Positions 24,440-35,287 of a stretch of 64,000 nucleotides of DNA are shown here, one piece after another (positions within the stretch are counted from its first letter, which is position 1; each line of letters starts with the position of its first letter). The notes beneath the pieces are model-generated. The model saw only the letters and a list, made by a program, of their open reading frames with translations, had not been told where the DNA came from and made no database searches. Source of the stretch: Opisthocomus hoazin (lineage: Eukaryota > Chordata > Aves > Opisthocomiformes > Opisthocomidae); the NCBI RefSeq assembly GCF_030867145.1, contig NC_134421.1:24497979-24561978 (forward strand), given 5' to 3'. A program made the position numbers and the translations under genes.

Positions 24440-25190
24440 ATTTCAGGAAAGCATGAGAAGAAGAGAAGCTGAGCTGCTGAGTCTGCATGTTACACGCAGT
24501 CAGAGAGGATTAGCTCGCCGCGAAACATTCAACTTAAGAAACAGATGCAAGATATCTCCAAGAAATGTTTAACAAAATTAAAAAAAAAAGAAAGGAAAAA
24601 GAAAAGATCTAATTAGTGAACCCAGAGCCAAAGGCTAACATGCAAATAAACCAGGCACAAATGGACGACAATAAAACTAGATCTGTTGGCTCAGTGCATG
24701 ATGCCCCAGCTCTCTCGCTGCCTTTCCCTCTCCCCCTCTCAGACACACACCAACGAGTGGAAGGGATGGTGCATGTTTTCAGGGCATTAGCTGTATCAGT
24801 TATTTAGTCCAGTGGAAAGCATGACTCAACAATCAATTCCCTCTTTTTTTGGATGCCCAGATTTCTGTGCCTCTTGTGAAGGTTAATTCATTTATTGCCC
24901 AGTTTCCCTGGCACAGAGGATCTAGGCTGTGCTTAGACCATCATCTTTCTTTGGCTAGCTTTTCTCAGATTTGTTGACTGACACTATTGGCATTCAAATG
25001 TCAGGCTCCTGTTAGCAGTGATTAACAGATTTGATGCTGGTGATGCATCTGAAGGCACAAGCTGGAGCTCAGGGCAATAGGAACTCCCTGATTGTAGAGC
25101 ACAGCTCAGCCCCGTGCAGCAGCAGCTGAATCCATTTACCTCTGACCTGAGCCGGCCAGTGGCATGCAGTTTCAGAAACCATTTTACAAC
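24440..25190. promoter_or_regulatory. Candidate conserved enhancer-like block
   Basis: The block is of higher complexity than its surroundings and holds recognisable binding-site strings close together: CTAATTAG (homeodomain palindrome, 24609-24616), ATGCAAAT (perfect POU octamer, 24640-24647) and TGACTCA (AP-1/MAF core, 24822-24828). None of these alone is significant in 750 bases. The call is an inference from density and from the absence of repeats, not from any alignment. Confidence 0.25.
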
Positions 25191-27967
25191 TCCTCATTGC
25201 ATCTTAGATTGTTATGTGTGGGCATAAAAGATACAATGGAAAAACTTACTCATGGAAAATGATGAAATAATTGCCTCCTTCCATAGCCAGTCATAAACAA
25301 AATGAGCTGGTGATAGTAACTCACCTTTACTCTTTGTTTAAGATATTAATATTCCATATGCCTTCTTTCCTTTCAAAACAGTATTTATGACTTGCTTGTG
25401 ATTCACTGTGAACCTATGCCAGTTTACATCAGAATAGCTCTACTGACTTCAGGGGTGTTTTTTGAGTTTGCATCTATGCTTAGATTTATTTTCTTTAAAT
25501 TATATTGATGCCTACCTACTCTTTGCAGCTAGATATAAGCAGATTATTGCATGGACTCTGCTTGCAAAACAAACACATTCACAGTGATAATCTAGGTCAT
25601 CAATTTTAATCCAACTAATCTCTGCAGGAAGCTCATAACTTCTGATTGAACTACAGTGTCTCTATGAAAATCAGTCTGTAAGGGTTCAACAGAGAATCCA
25701 CTGTATCCTTTGACAAATCATTCCAATAGTCCATCAGGATTGTGTAATATGTATCTGCGGCTCTGAGCTCTCTATCTTGGACACATTTGTATTTGCCCTC
25801 TTGAGTTAGTTTATTTTACATCTATTTTGAGGGTCATCAACACCAGTGTGAGGAGGAAGACCAGTGGATCCAGTCCAGCAGAGCGCAGAAGGAGGACGAT
25901 GGCCTCAGCAACCCAAGTGCCATCTGAAGGAGGATGGCAGGGAGGCCGTGGTTGTATCATCTGGATGTTTCTCGGTAACTTGAGGTTGCATCAGATTCAA
26001 CCAGCTTCCTTTTAGCAAGCGGATGATATCTGCCAGCACCTTTCACAGGTAAGAGGTGGCTATATGTGATATGATAGTAATGTAGCATAGGTGTCTCTGG
26101 TGCTGCAGATGGCACTAGGGTAAGCCAAAATTACTGTACGCAAGAAAGGGAAGCAAGAAGAGCTCTGAGTGGGTGATTATGAGAAGATGTAAGACAGAGT
26201 TACCTTATGCCTATGCCTTCTAACAGTCTTATTGGTGTCATCTTACATTACTCTTGTAGTAGGTATTCATGGTACAGCTCGATGCTCTCACCTGGTCTGT
26301 GTGGCAGTCAGGACCACTTAAATGTAGGCTGATGTAGCAACATGAAAACTTTATCACCGTGCCCCATGCACCACCCTTTGAATTGCTGATTTTGCAGATA
26401 TCCTGAACTTTCCATTCCCATGAACTTGCAGGGTACTGATATCACCAACAAGCGAAAAAGTGCTGATTTAATTCTCCCTCTTGTGATTTTATTAGAAGAG
26501 ATATGGGGAAGTAAGATGGAGGCTGCCCTTCCCCTTTCCACCATACCCCAAGCAAAATCTGCTTCCAGTCATTTTACAAGTGACTTGTCGGTTGTGCAGT
26601 TGTGCAATCCCTGCACATCCATCCACAGGGCAGCAATAGCCAACTGCAGCCAACTTACCCTGTTGTAATGACCTCAAGGAAGTATACGACTCTGATTTGG
26701 GAACCTAAACACACAAGCAGGGCCTTGCTTATCCTCACAATATCTCAAAGTTTTACTTCTAAACAGCTCTCCCTAAACCCTGAGACAAACAGAAAATAAA
26801 ACATTATAATTTATTGAAAACAGGAAAATAAAACTAAAGGGCTATACACACAAGCAATTTTTTTCATTTAAATCACCATAAAATGTGTCACTAGAAAGTA
26901 AATACAATAAAAACCACTTTGGAACAAGATGGCAGATTAAATCAATTTCAGATGTTGATGTCCTTCAAGTTTATTGTTTGCACTCTAGTGCATTGACCAA
27001 ACCTAACATGACATTTATACAGATTATTTATTGGACTATGACTGATTGAATTGAAAGTATTCGCTAAGATGACTGGACTCAGAAACCTAATATCACAAAA
27101 AACACAGCTTTTAAACATCATTCACAATACCTGGGTATATCCATACTGTTCACTACACACTGATAAAATCTTATCAGACATCAATAAGTAAAGTTGTTAC
27201 GAACTCCTGACTTCAACACTATCTGCAGAAACCCCACTTTGTTTAAAACCTAGCGGAAGCAGCATGCAGTGTAAACAGAGATGATGTTTGATATCAATAT
27301 TTAATGAAAATGTAAAACCTGACAAGCCAAGTCTCAGATCAATGTATTTTTTTTCCAGCTAAAAAGGAGTTGCTATTCAGGTGCTGAGTACTAAGTCTCA
27401 GATCTCAATCTTGTTCATTTTGGCTTCACAAACAGATGGAAAAAAGTGTTTTTAAGTTCTCTTCCACTATCAGAATAGGGAAAAGAGGGTGTAGAATCAG
27501 TACTGCCAAGTGACTTTAAACACAAATATGTTGAAATTAATGTTTAATACATGACTCATTGCAAAATGAAAGAAAAGAAGAGAAAGCCACAAAAAGTTCA
27601 ATAACTGAAGAGATAGAGATGTTGAGGGGGAAAAAATAAATAAAAAATATAGTAGCACTGAAAATCTTCAAGTGACCCTTGGTGTCCCTATGCTCAACTT
27701 TGCTTTCTTCATTTCTTTTATCCTCCTGACTCTTTCAACTTTTACATTCTTTAATGTTGTTTCCTATGTTTGGAAACCTCCCACTCATTGTCAGCCAAGC
27801 ATCCTTCTTTGCTTTCAAGCCCTATTTAAAACCCACTATCTCACTGCACCTTTACTAGCCTACCCAGGTTTTTTCATGCCTTCCCCTTTCTGAACAGTTT
27901 TCATATTCTCTGTCATCCAAAGCTGACCTTTTTGGAAGACCTTCATGCTTGGAACCATGCTTAATGT

Positions 27968-28033
27968 CTTTTTTCTTTCTGTTTTTTGTGTTTGTTTTGG
28001 GGTTTTTTTGTTTGTTTGTTTTTTGTTTTTTTG
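27968..28033. repeat. T/G-rich low-complexity tract
   Basis: A run composed almost wholly of T and G, including (TTTG)n near 28010-28030, separates two ordinary stretches. It could be a degraded poly-T of an old retroelement or simple slippage. Confidence 0.8.
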
Positions 28034-28831
28034 CAAAGCATAGAAGAACAAACTGGTTCTGCAACCTTCTGGGATGCTTGAGGGTTTCTTGTGGAAGCAT
28101 TTTTATACTCACAGCATCTTCTTGAGATAATGCTGCTGTGTCAAGAAGGGAGGAAGGGAGGACAGGTACTCAACTGGTGTGTTATTTGACAAGTACAATA
28201 TTCATTCATCCAGACCAACTAGTGACCTTTTTTCATGCTTCTTCTCCATTGTATTCCAACAAGTCTATTTCAGGACGGGCAGACTGACACCAGCTACCCT
28301 GTGGTCTTACCAAAGCCTTTACACAGGCAATAAATGAGATACTCTTTGCTCTTTCCACACCCTTGTCTGTCTTCTACAACCATGTAAGGGAGAGCAAGAT
28401 TTGCCTCTTTCTCCTCTTTCTTCTTCCTATTTTTACAGCACAGCTGAGATAATACCTACAATATGTTGCCAGAAATAAAATACTGCTTTAGTATCCCACA
28501 AAGCATGCTTAGAACTTGTCTGTTTTCAATTGTTCCATTACATCTAGTCAGAACACAAAAATACATAGAATAAGTGAAACAATGACACCATATATGGTGG
28601 TGGGAACTTAGCAACAAATAAAACTTGAAGAAAAAAACAAGACAAAAGGACAAAGCTACAATACTTTGAACTTGGCACAGTAGCAATACAAAAGGTCAGT
28701 GACAAATAATTTCTGTGTAGACTAAAAATCCATTTTTAGGAATGTTATCCTAAAACTTTGAAGAAACATGTCAGTAGAAATGAACTGAGAATCTCCCTAA
28801 GAATCTCACTTAACAAGCAAGAATGAAGTCC

Positions 28832-29734
28832 AATCACAGAATCACAGAATCACAGAATCACAGAATCACAGAATCACAGAATGGTAGGGGTTGGAAGGGA
28901 CCTCTGTGGGTCATCTAGTCCAACCCCCCTGCCGAAGCAGGGTCACCTACAGCAGGCTCCACAGGACCTCATCCAGGCGGGTCTTGAATATCTCCAGAGA
29001 AGGAGACTCCACAACCTCCCTGGGCAGCCTGTTCCAGTGCTCCGTCACCCTCAGAGGGAAGAAGGTCTTCCTCATGTTCAGACAGAACTTCCTGTGCTTC
29101 AGTTTGTGCCCATTGCCCCTTGTCCCGTCACTGGGCACCACTGAAAACAGTTTGGCCCCATCCTCCTGACACCCACCCTTCAGATATTTATAAGCATTTA
29201 TTAGGTCCCCTCGCAGCCTTCTCTTCTTCAGGCTGAACAAGCCCAGCTCCTTCAGCCTCTCCTCGTAAGAGAGATGCTTTAGTCCCCTCACCATCCTTAT
29301 AGCCCTCCGCTGGACTCTCTCCAGTAGCTCCTCATCTTTCTTGAACTGGGGAGCCCAGAACTGGACACAGTACTCCAGATGGGGCCTCACTAGGGCAGTG
29401 TAGAGGGGAAGGAAAACCTCCCTTGACCTGCTGGCCACACTCCTCTTGATGCATCCCAGGATCCCATTAGCTTTCTTGGCAGCCAGGGCACGCTGCTGAC
29501 TCATGGTCAACCTGTCGTCCACTAGGACACCCAGGTCCCTCTCCACAGACCTGCTCTCCAGCAGGTCCGCCCCAAGCCTGTACTGGTACATGAGGTTGTT
29601 CCTCCCCAGGTGCAGGACCCTGCATTTGCCCTTGTTGAACCTCATCAGGTCCCTCTCTGCCCAACTTTCCAGCCTGTCCAGGTCATGCTGAATGGCAGCA
29701 CAGCCTTCTGGTATATCTACCACTCCTCCCAGTT
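28832..29734 (-). mobile_element. CR1: CR1 LINE, 0.9-kb 5'-truncated copy (subfamily A, minus) with expanded octamer tail
   Basis: This minus-oriented CR1 copy has about six perfect tandem octamers at 28832-28880 (AATCACAG units), the longest such tail in the window. It shares its 3' UTR (GACCTCTGTGGGTCATCTAG) with the 12.57-kb and 18.78-kb copies. Homology with the 18.78-kb copy ends exactly after CACTCCTCCCAGTT at 29734, marking the 5' truncation point inside ORF2 just past the FADD region. Confidence 0.95.
28947..29734 (-). pseudogene. CR1 ORF2 C-terminal remnant, frame intact
   Basis: The surviving C-terminal part of ORF2 is open without interruption for 258 codons from 29723 to 28947. 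Motifs in order are [72 protein letters not shown] and [19 protein letters not shown], ending at a natural stop. The sister copies are broken in places where this one is clean: it has Tyr where the 18.78-kb copy has TAG and no frameshift in the RVQRRA region. The reverse transcriptase catalytic residues lie 5' of the truncation, so it is not functional. The intact frame points to a recent insertion. Confidence 0.9.
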
Positions 29735-30559
29735 ACACTCTGATAATTCTATGACAAAATGTAGTTTGAAATACATACAAATAACTTAAAGGAAATCAAA
29801 GCTTAAAATAACATTGAGAAATACATTAACATTTTAAAAATATGAAATATTCAGTAAAGGCAAGACAAAACCAAAGCAAACATAGCGAAGCAGACAGTTG
29901 AGGTGTCATCAAAATAGCCACAGGCCTCCATCAAGTTTTCTGTCCTTATCACCCTATGTTCAGATATATTTTTATGTCATGTAAGGCACACTAAAAGGCA
30001 CCGTGAAGTTTTCCAGTTGCGCTTTATATCAACCTTTTTTTTCAATCTCTGACTCTGAAAAATGTTTTCTACTTTGCAGTACAATGTATATTGAAAAGCA
30101 TATGTGATTTACAGTGCAAAGCACCATATGTAAGCATTCACATGATCAGAATATTGTTTATGTCATAGAAACTAAGAATTTGATTCAATGAACACAAAAA
30201 GTTTTAATAGAGTCCTCTACAGTTTAATATTGTGAAAATGTGTTCTGAACCAACCGAAGTCCAAAGGACCATGTTGACATAGTCCGGTTCATTATCTAGC
30301 TAAAGCTTAGGAAGAAAAGTTCATTTATCGACTTTTAACCAAAAACAAGAAAGTCACATATTTTCAATTTTTGTTGTGATATAACAGAAGATTTATGTTA
30401 CATCGTTGTTGACAATTGATGGCAATTCTTCTCAAAGAGCAGCCTCCTGCCTGGATCAAAATTACAAGCATGTTTTCTCCAAGGCCTACCACATGACACC
30501 TCTTGCATTCTCACAGAACATCCTGTACTTTTCACCACCGTCCCAGCTCTCTGGGAGTA

Positions 30560-31020
30560 GTTAAAATGTGTTACTACAGCTCCAGGCTGCAAAGGCAGCT
30601 TGCAGAGTGCAGCCAGCCCAGTGGAAGCGGAGTGGGCGCTCTGCACTCTGGGAGCAGGCCTCAGTAAAAAATGAACGATAAGCCTCTAAACCATGGCAAC
30701 ACCTAAAATCTTGACTGATTCGTCTCCCCTGCTACCAGTAAAGTTGAGAGCCATAGCATAAACAGCGCACAGACGGCCTCTAACATTTTAAGCAGTGTTG
30801 ATTTGGCCTGCTCTAAATAGATAACAATGCTGAAAATGCTGGCAGCTTTGTTTACCCCAAGGCTCTAAACGTTGCCAGCACCTGAGGAGCAAACCAACTG
30901 TTAGCAGCACTGGGACAGGTTTGCAACATTTTCCTGTGCTGATGAAAGTTAGATTTCTAGAAATGTTTGACCCATCTCCCTCAAGCAACTTCTGCTGCCA
31001 AGTTGGAGAAGAGTTAACAA
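30560..31020. promoter_or_regulatory. Candidate conserved non-coding block with RFX-like half-site
   Basis: The string CCATGGCAAC at 30691-30700 equals one half of the RFX X-box palindrome, and TGTTTAC (forkhead core) occurs near 30849. The block is unusually complex and free of repeats. The regulatory call is an inference from composition and motifs only. Confidence 0.2.
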
Positions 31021-34000
31021 AGCCTTCAGTCCTTTCCTTTAGATTACACTGCCTCTTCTCTCAGCTTTATTTTGGTTTTGAATGAAACACCGACAACCTA
31101 TTTATATAAACAGCAAGAAAATAACCAACCTATCCCAAATAATAGCTACATGCTAGAATACTTTAAAAAAAAAATCCTCATTATAAGAACAGAAGGAAGC
31201 CAGTTCACTTCTGGGAAACATCGGACAAAGAAAGCCTCACATCCTTTGTGAGAAGAATGGATGAGTTGAAGAACTGAAGCAGCCCAAGCAGAGGGACCCC
31301 TTCTTATCAGCCTGGGAGGAGGGTCACAACAGATGCTCAAGTACCCACCAGAGATGTGGCACCCTGGATGTGGCCTCACACAGGTGAACACTGTATTTCC
31401 ACACAATGGCTTTTCTTTCTCATCTTTCATCAGAAGAGGCTGCAAGAGCCCAACCCAGATTATCCTACTGGTTGATCTTCAGACTTTCACCAGGAAGTGG
31501 CAGGTTGAAATCTCCTACAGAAGGAAACCAGACTCACGTGCCCCATCTAACAGGTGAGACAACTAACCACCAGCTTAGCAGTTAAAAGGGGTTGTTCCAC
31601 CATCTCAGTCAGGGTTTAGGGTAGGTTTTCTTCAGCTGGTGTTTCTGGAATATATGCAGTGGGTTAGATGAATATCCACACTTTGGAAGCCGATGCCTAG
31701 TTTATGCATTTCAGTGACTCTTTCAGCCCTATGAGTTTGTTGGTGCCTCTGAGCACCCTCAGGCCAGACCTGTGCCCACTTGGGGAACTCTGCTGGTAGA
31801 AACAGACCTATCTCCATACAGGTATCAGGTGATGCCAAGTTTAGAGTTCCATATTTTGGAATTAATTACCTACATTTGCAGCCTATAAATAGCACTTCAG
31901 CATGCATTCACTTTCCAAATTTCACAGGAACAAGGTTGGCCTCTGGGGAGGATGTTTGGATCTTCCAGGATGAAGACAGTCTCTGCTAGAGTAAAGCTTA
32001 GGCATATGCAATGTAAGTGGCTACTAGGTTTTGGCTGAAGGTCAGTATCAGAGTCAAATGAACTATCAGCGAAGACACATAGAGGTATGCTTTTCTGGAT
32101 CAAGGCTCACGTAACACAAAGAAAGGGTTCTAGTTAAAATAATTATTGCTTAAGATGCTTATTACTACAAGCCCATTTCAAACCTGTCACACTACATACT
32201 GTTTAATATGTCATATGTGTAACAGTGTCTTAAGCTGAAGGTTTTCAAGCTGCATTCTATATATTCTGCATAAGCCGTTACCAGTATCTTTAACGGGTAG
32301 CAAAGAAAACTGGTTATTGACAGTCAGCTTAAATCGACTGTGCAAGACCACTGCCAGTGGAGCCAAGAGCACAAACAAATACAGACTAAAAACCTTTCAC
32401 ATGGGTGACTGCTCTGGATCGCAGGCAGGAAGGTATGTTCAATCTGACATTCCAAAATCCACCTAAAAGGAGTTCTGACTGCAAATGCTGAAGCTCAGGG
32501 TGTTTATTAAATGCATTGTGCAGAGTAGACTGTCTACTCAAAGCAGGTATGTTTCAGCATGATCACTAGTGAGATTGCCACGAAACTTGTAAGCAGAAAG
32601 AAATTAAAGTCGCTCTATCAGTGCAGACATTCCTGATTAGAACATGCTTACATAGTAAAACCTGCATATTAAGAGCAGTTTTAAATGCAATTTGCTCTTC
32701 CAGAAAAGGCCACTAGTAGACTAAAGGCATTTTTGACAGTCAAGATGGATGGGTCCTGGCCCTACCCATTTTGTCAGTCACGAAACCTTGTGTGGAATGG
32801 CCAAAACAAGGCTTCATACTTTCCTTACCTAACCTAGAAATTCCATTTAAGACAGGTTTAATTTTCTTTGCACTTCTATACTGGCCCTATTCAGTGATCT
32901 CAGATATTGTGTTCATTCTGCCTCAAAGTTGTAAATAAGGAGTATATCCTCCCCCTCCAATCTGTTCTTTCAGTCAAACCTTCATTTGAGAGTTCTGTCT
33001 CAACTTTCTTCTTCAGGATCCAAATTTTAGGCTTTTTCTTTCCCACTAGTATATACATATGTCACAGATATTCAACTTTAAGTTGTACTGCTCTAAAAGT
33101 AAATAAGTCCTACTATATAGATGGACAAAACATTGAAGAAAAATATATTGATCCTCAGAATTCTTTTTTATCAATGTGACAAAGCTGTCATTATTTCATC
33201 ATTGCATGTCCCATCTTACGTCTTAGGATAATTTTTTTTCAGAATTTTGTGTTAAAAAGAGCATTAGATTTGCTTTACAATCATATGATTGGAGAAGGCT
33301 ATGCAGTCTTGGTACATTGACCTCAACGCCCAAAAGACTGTTCATGTTTAAATGTTTACATATTTGAATTTTGATAGTTTCCCTAACTTTCTGTAAGGCA
33401 TTTCTTAAGGCACTTGAGTTGCTGACATACTTCTTCTTGGGAGTGCTTCACCAACAGACAGAGAGGAGCGGGTCCTTGGCGGAGAAGATACCACAAGAAC
33501 ACAACCTGTATTGCTCACTACTCTAACACCTTGTAAAGCACCCAGTTGTGGACACTCTTGTGTAACTGAGGAGATTCAGTTACTGACTCCCATTTTGAGA
33601 CCTCCGCCATCTGGACAGAATCCAAGTGCTACTTTTCCATTTGAGAACATAGACCAACTATGTAACATTTGTCCTAAGAGCCAAACCCACAATCCAGCTA
33701 TATCTACATAGGATCTAGTTCCATCTACCACCATAAGGTAGACATACCACTTCTCAGAAAAAACACACTGTGATTATGAGCAACTGCGCTTCCGTGTGAC
33801 CTTTTCAAGCATACAGTTTCATTTACTTAAAGAAGAAAACAAAGATAATCGGAGAATCCTTTAGAAGTAGCAGGTCTAAATACAGGACTTCAAAGCCCAT
33901 TCATCTTGAAAGCACTGAGGGCCCAGCAGTCAGCAAGAAGACAGGAATATTTCCTCTTCCTTCAAACTGTTCTTGCAGACAATTTCTCCTTGAGTAGGCT

Positions 34001-35200
34001 GTCAAAAATGGAAAAAAGTATACGTATTTACTTTAGCTCCTTCTGTTCTATACCTTCAAGTCTGCCTGTCAGACAAGACCCATCAGATGACCACAAAACC
34101 CTGCTGGACAAATCCGTTGACCAAGTGATCTGTACAGTTCTACTTCATCTCATAGAAACTAACTCCTTCCTCTGTGACCACAATGTTTCAGCTAGCTGAA
34201 CAAACCAACCTATATAGATAATTCCAGTGAAATTTTAGTTCACTAAAAAAGTGAAACACCATGGGAAAACAAAGTATGACTGTACAACTGTTACAGACAA
34301 AACAGAGATGGAGTCTGCAGCTAACTTATGTATACCTTATAGCATCAACCAGTATCAATCAACTACATATTGCTAAATGCACAAGTCATCACAGATATGA
34401 GCTTATGTGTTTGTACTTGAAAACCAAATGCAGAAAAAAAACCCCGAGGACATATATGACTATTGGAGATATTAACATAAAACTGAGATCCCAAAGGGAA
34501 TTTCATAAGCCCAATGATAGAAGCAGCAGCATATATGGTACAGTGACAGTTCTCATGAAGGAAGACTGCTTATTAACTGCTCTATTGTACCTTGAAGAGG
34601 AGCTGCCAATCAACCTTTCTTTCTTTAAAAATTGTAGGAAAGGTAAAAGAAGACACAGCTTTCTTGCAATAGCAAATTGAATGTGCAGATCCAAGCTGCT
34701 TGCTCTTTTCATGGGAATCGATCGTAGTATAGCTGTGAAATAGCAATAATGCAGAAGAATTTGGAAAGTGGCAAGCAACCAAGCACACAATGTAGCCCAC
34801 TTTTTTTTGTAATACCTGTACCTAGATGAATAAGAATACTTAATGTCAGAATAGGCTAAAAAAAGCAGGCTGTCAAATGCAAAGTTATCCTATTCAAGAA
34901 TTAGGAATGCAGAACTTAGAAAGAGCCATATTGTCCTGCAGACAAAAAATACAATGGTTTTGCCTGCCATGGTATCAGTAAAAAATTGCTCAATTTTATA
35001 AAGTTATTTGTGAAGTTATTTTTAGCACATTGTGGTGAAAAATATTTTTCATTGTCACTGAACTATGTTTCCATGGAAATCTTCTCACTAAACTCCTGTT
35101 TTATTTGCCCTTACACAGAAGAACAATTCTTTTAATGTCTAGTTTTATGCTTACAATCAGTTTGGAAATTTCACTAAATTCCTTAGTGGTTCTATGGACA

Positions 35201-35287
35201 GGGCAGGAGAGAAGGAAGAAGAGAGGAAGGGAGGAAGGATGGGAGGGGAGAAAGGCAGGAAGAGAAGAAGAAAGGGAGTGAGGGAGG
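35201..35287 (+). repeat. 87-base purine tract (GGAA/GAAG-rich)
   Basis: In 87 bases only four are pyrimidines. The rest is G and A in irregular GGAAGG, GAGAGG and AGAAGAAG units. Long homopurine tracts with local mirror symmetry can adopt triplex (H-DNA) structures. Confidence 0.9.

Larger units (their letters stand above)
22292..28831. other. AT-rich non-coding stretch with candidate regulatory block
   Basis: No coding region can be supported. The string CTTAACCACTAAACTGCC near 22524 is reminiscent of the 3' part of MIR-like SINEs but is too short to call. A motif-dense block at 24.44-25.19 kb is listed separately. A T/G-rich tract occurs at 27.97-28.03 kb. All open frames are under 90 codons and unrecognisable. 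Confidence 0.55.

Noticed and set aside
28832-28880. Direct repeats resembling a short CRISPR-like array
   Set aside because: The octamers are contiguous without spacers and are the CR1 3' tail.
34261-34680. 139-codon plus-strand open frame
   Set aside because: No recognisable domain, no splice framing and AT-rich codons; consistent with chance in 64 kb.
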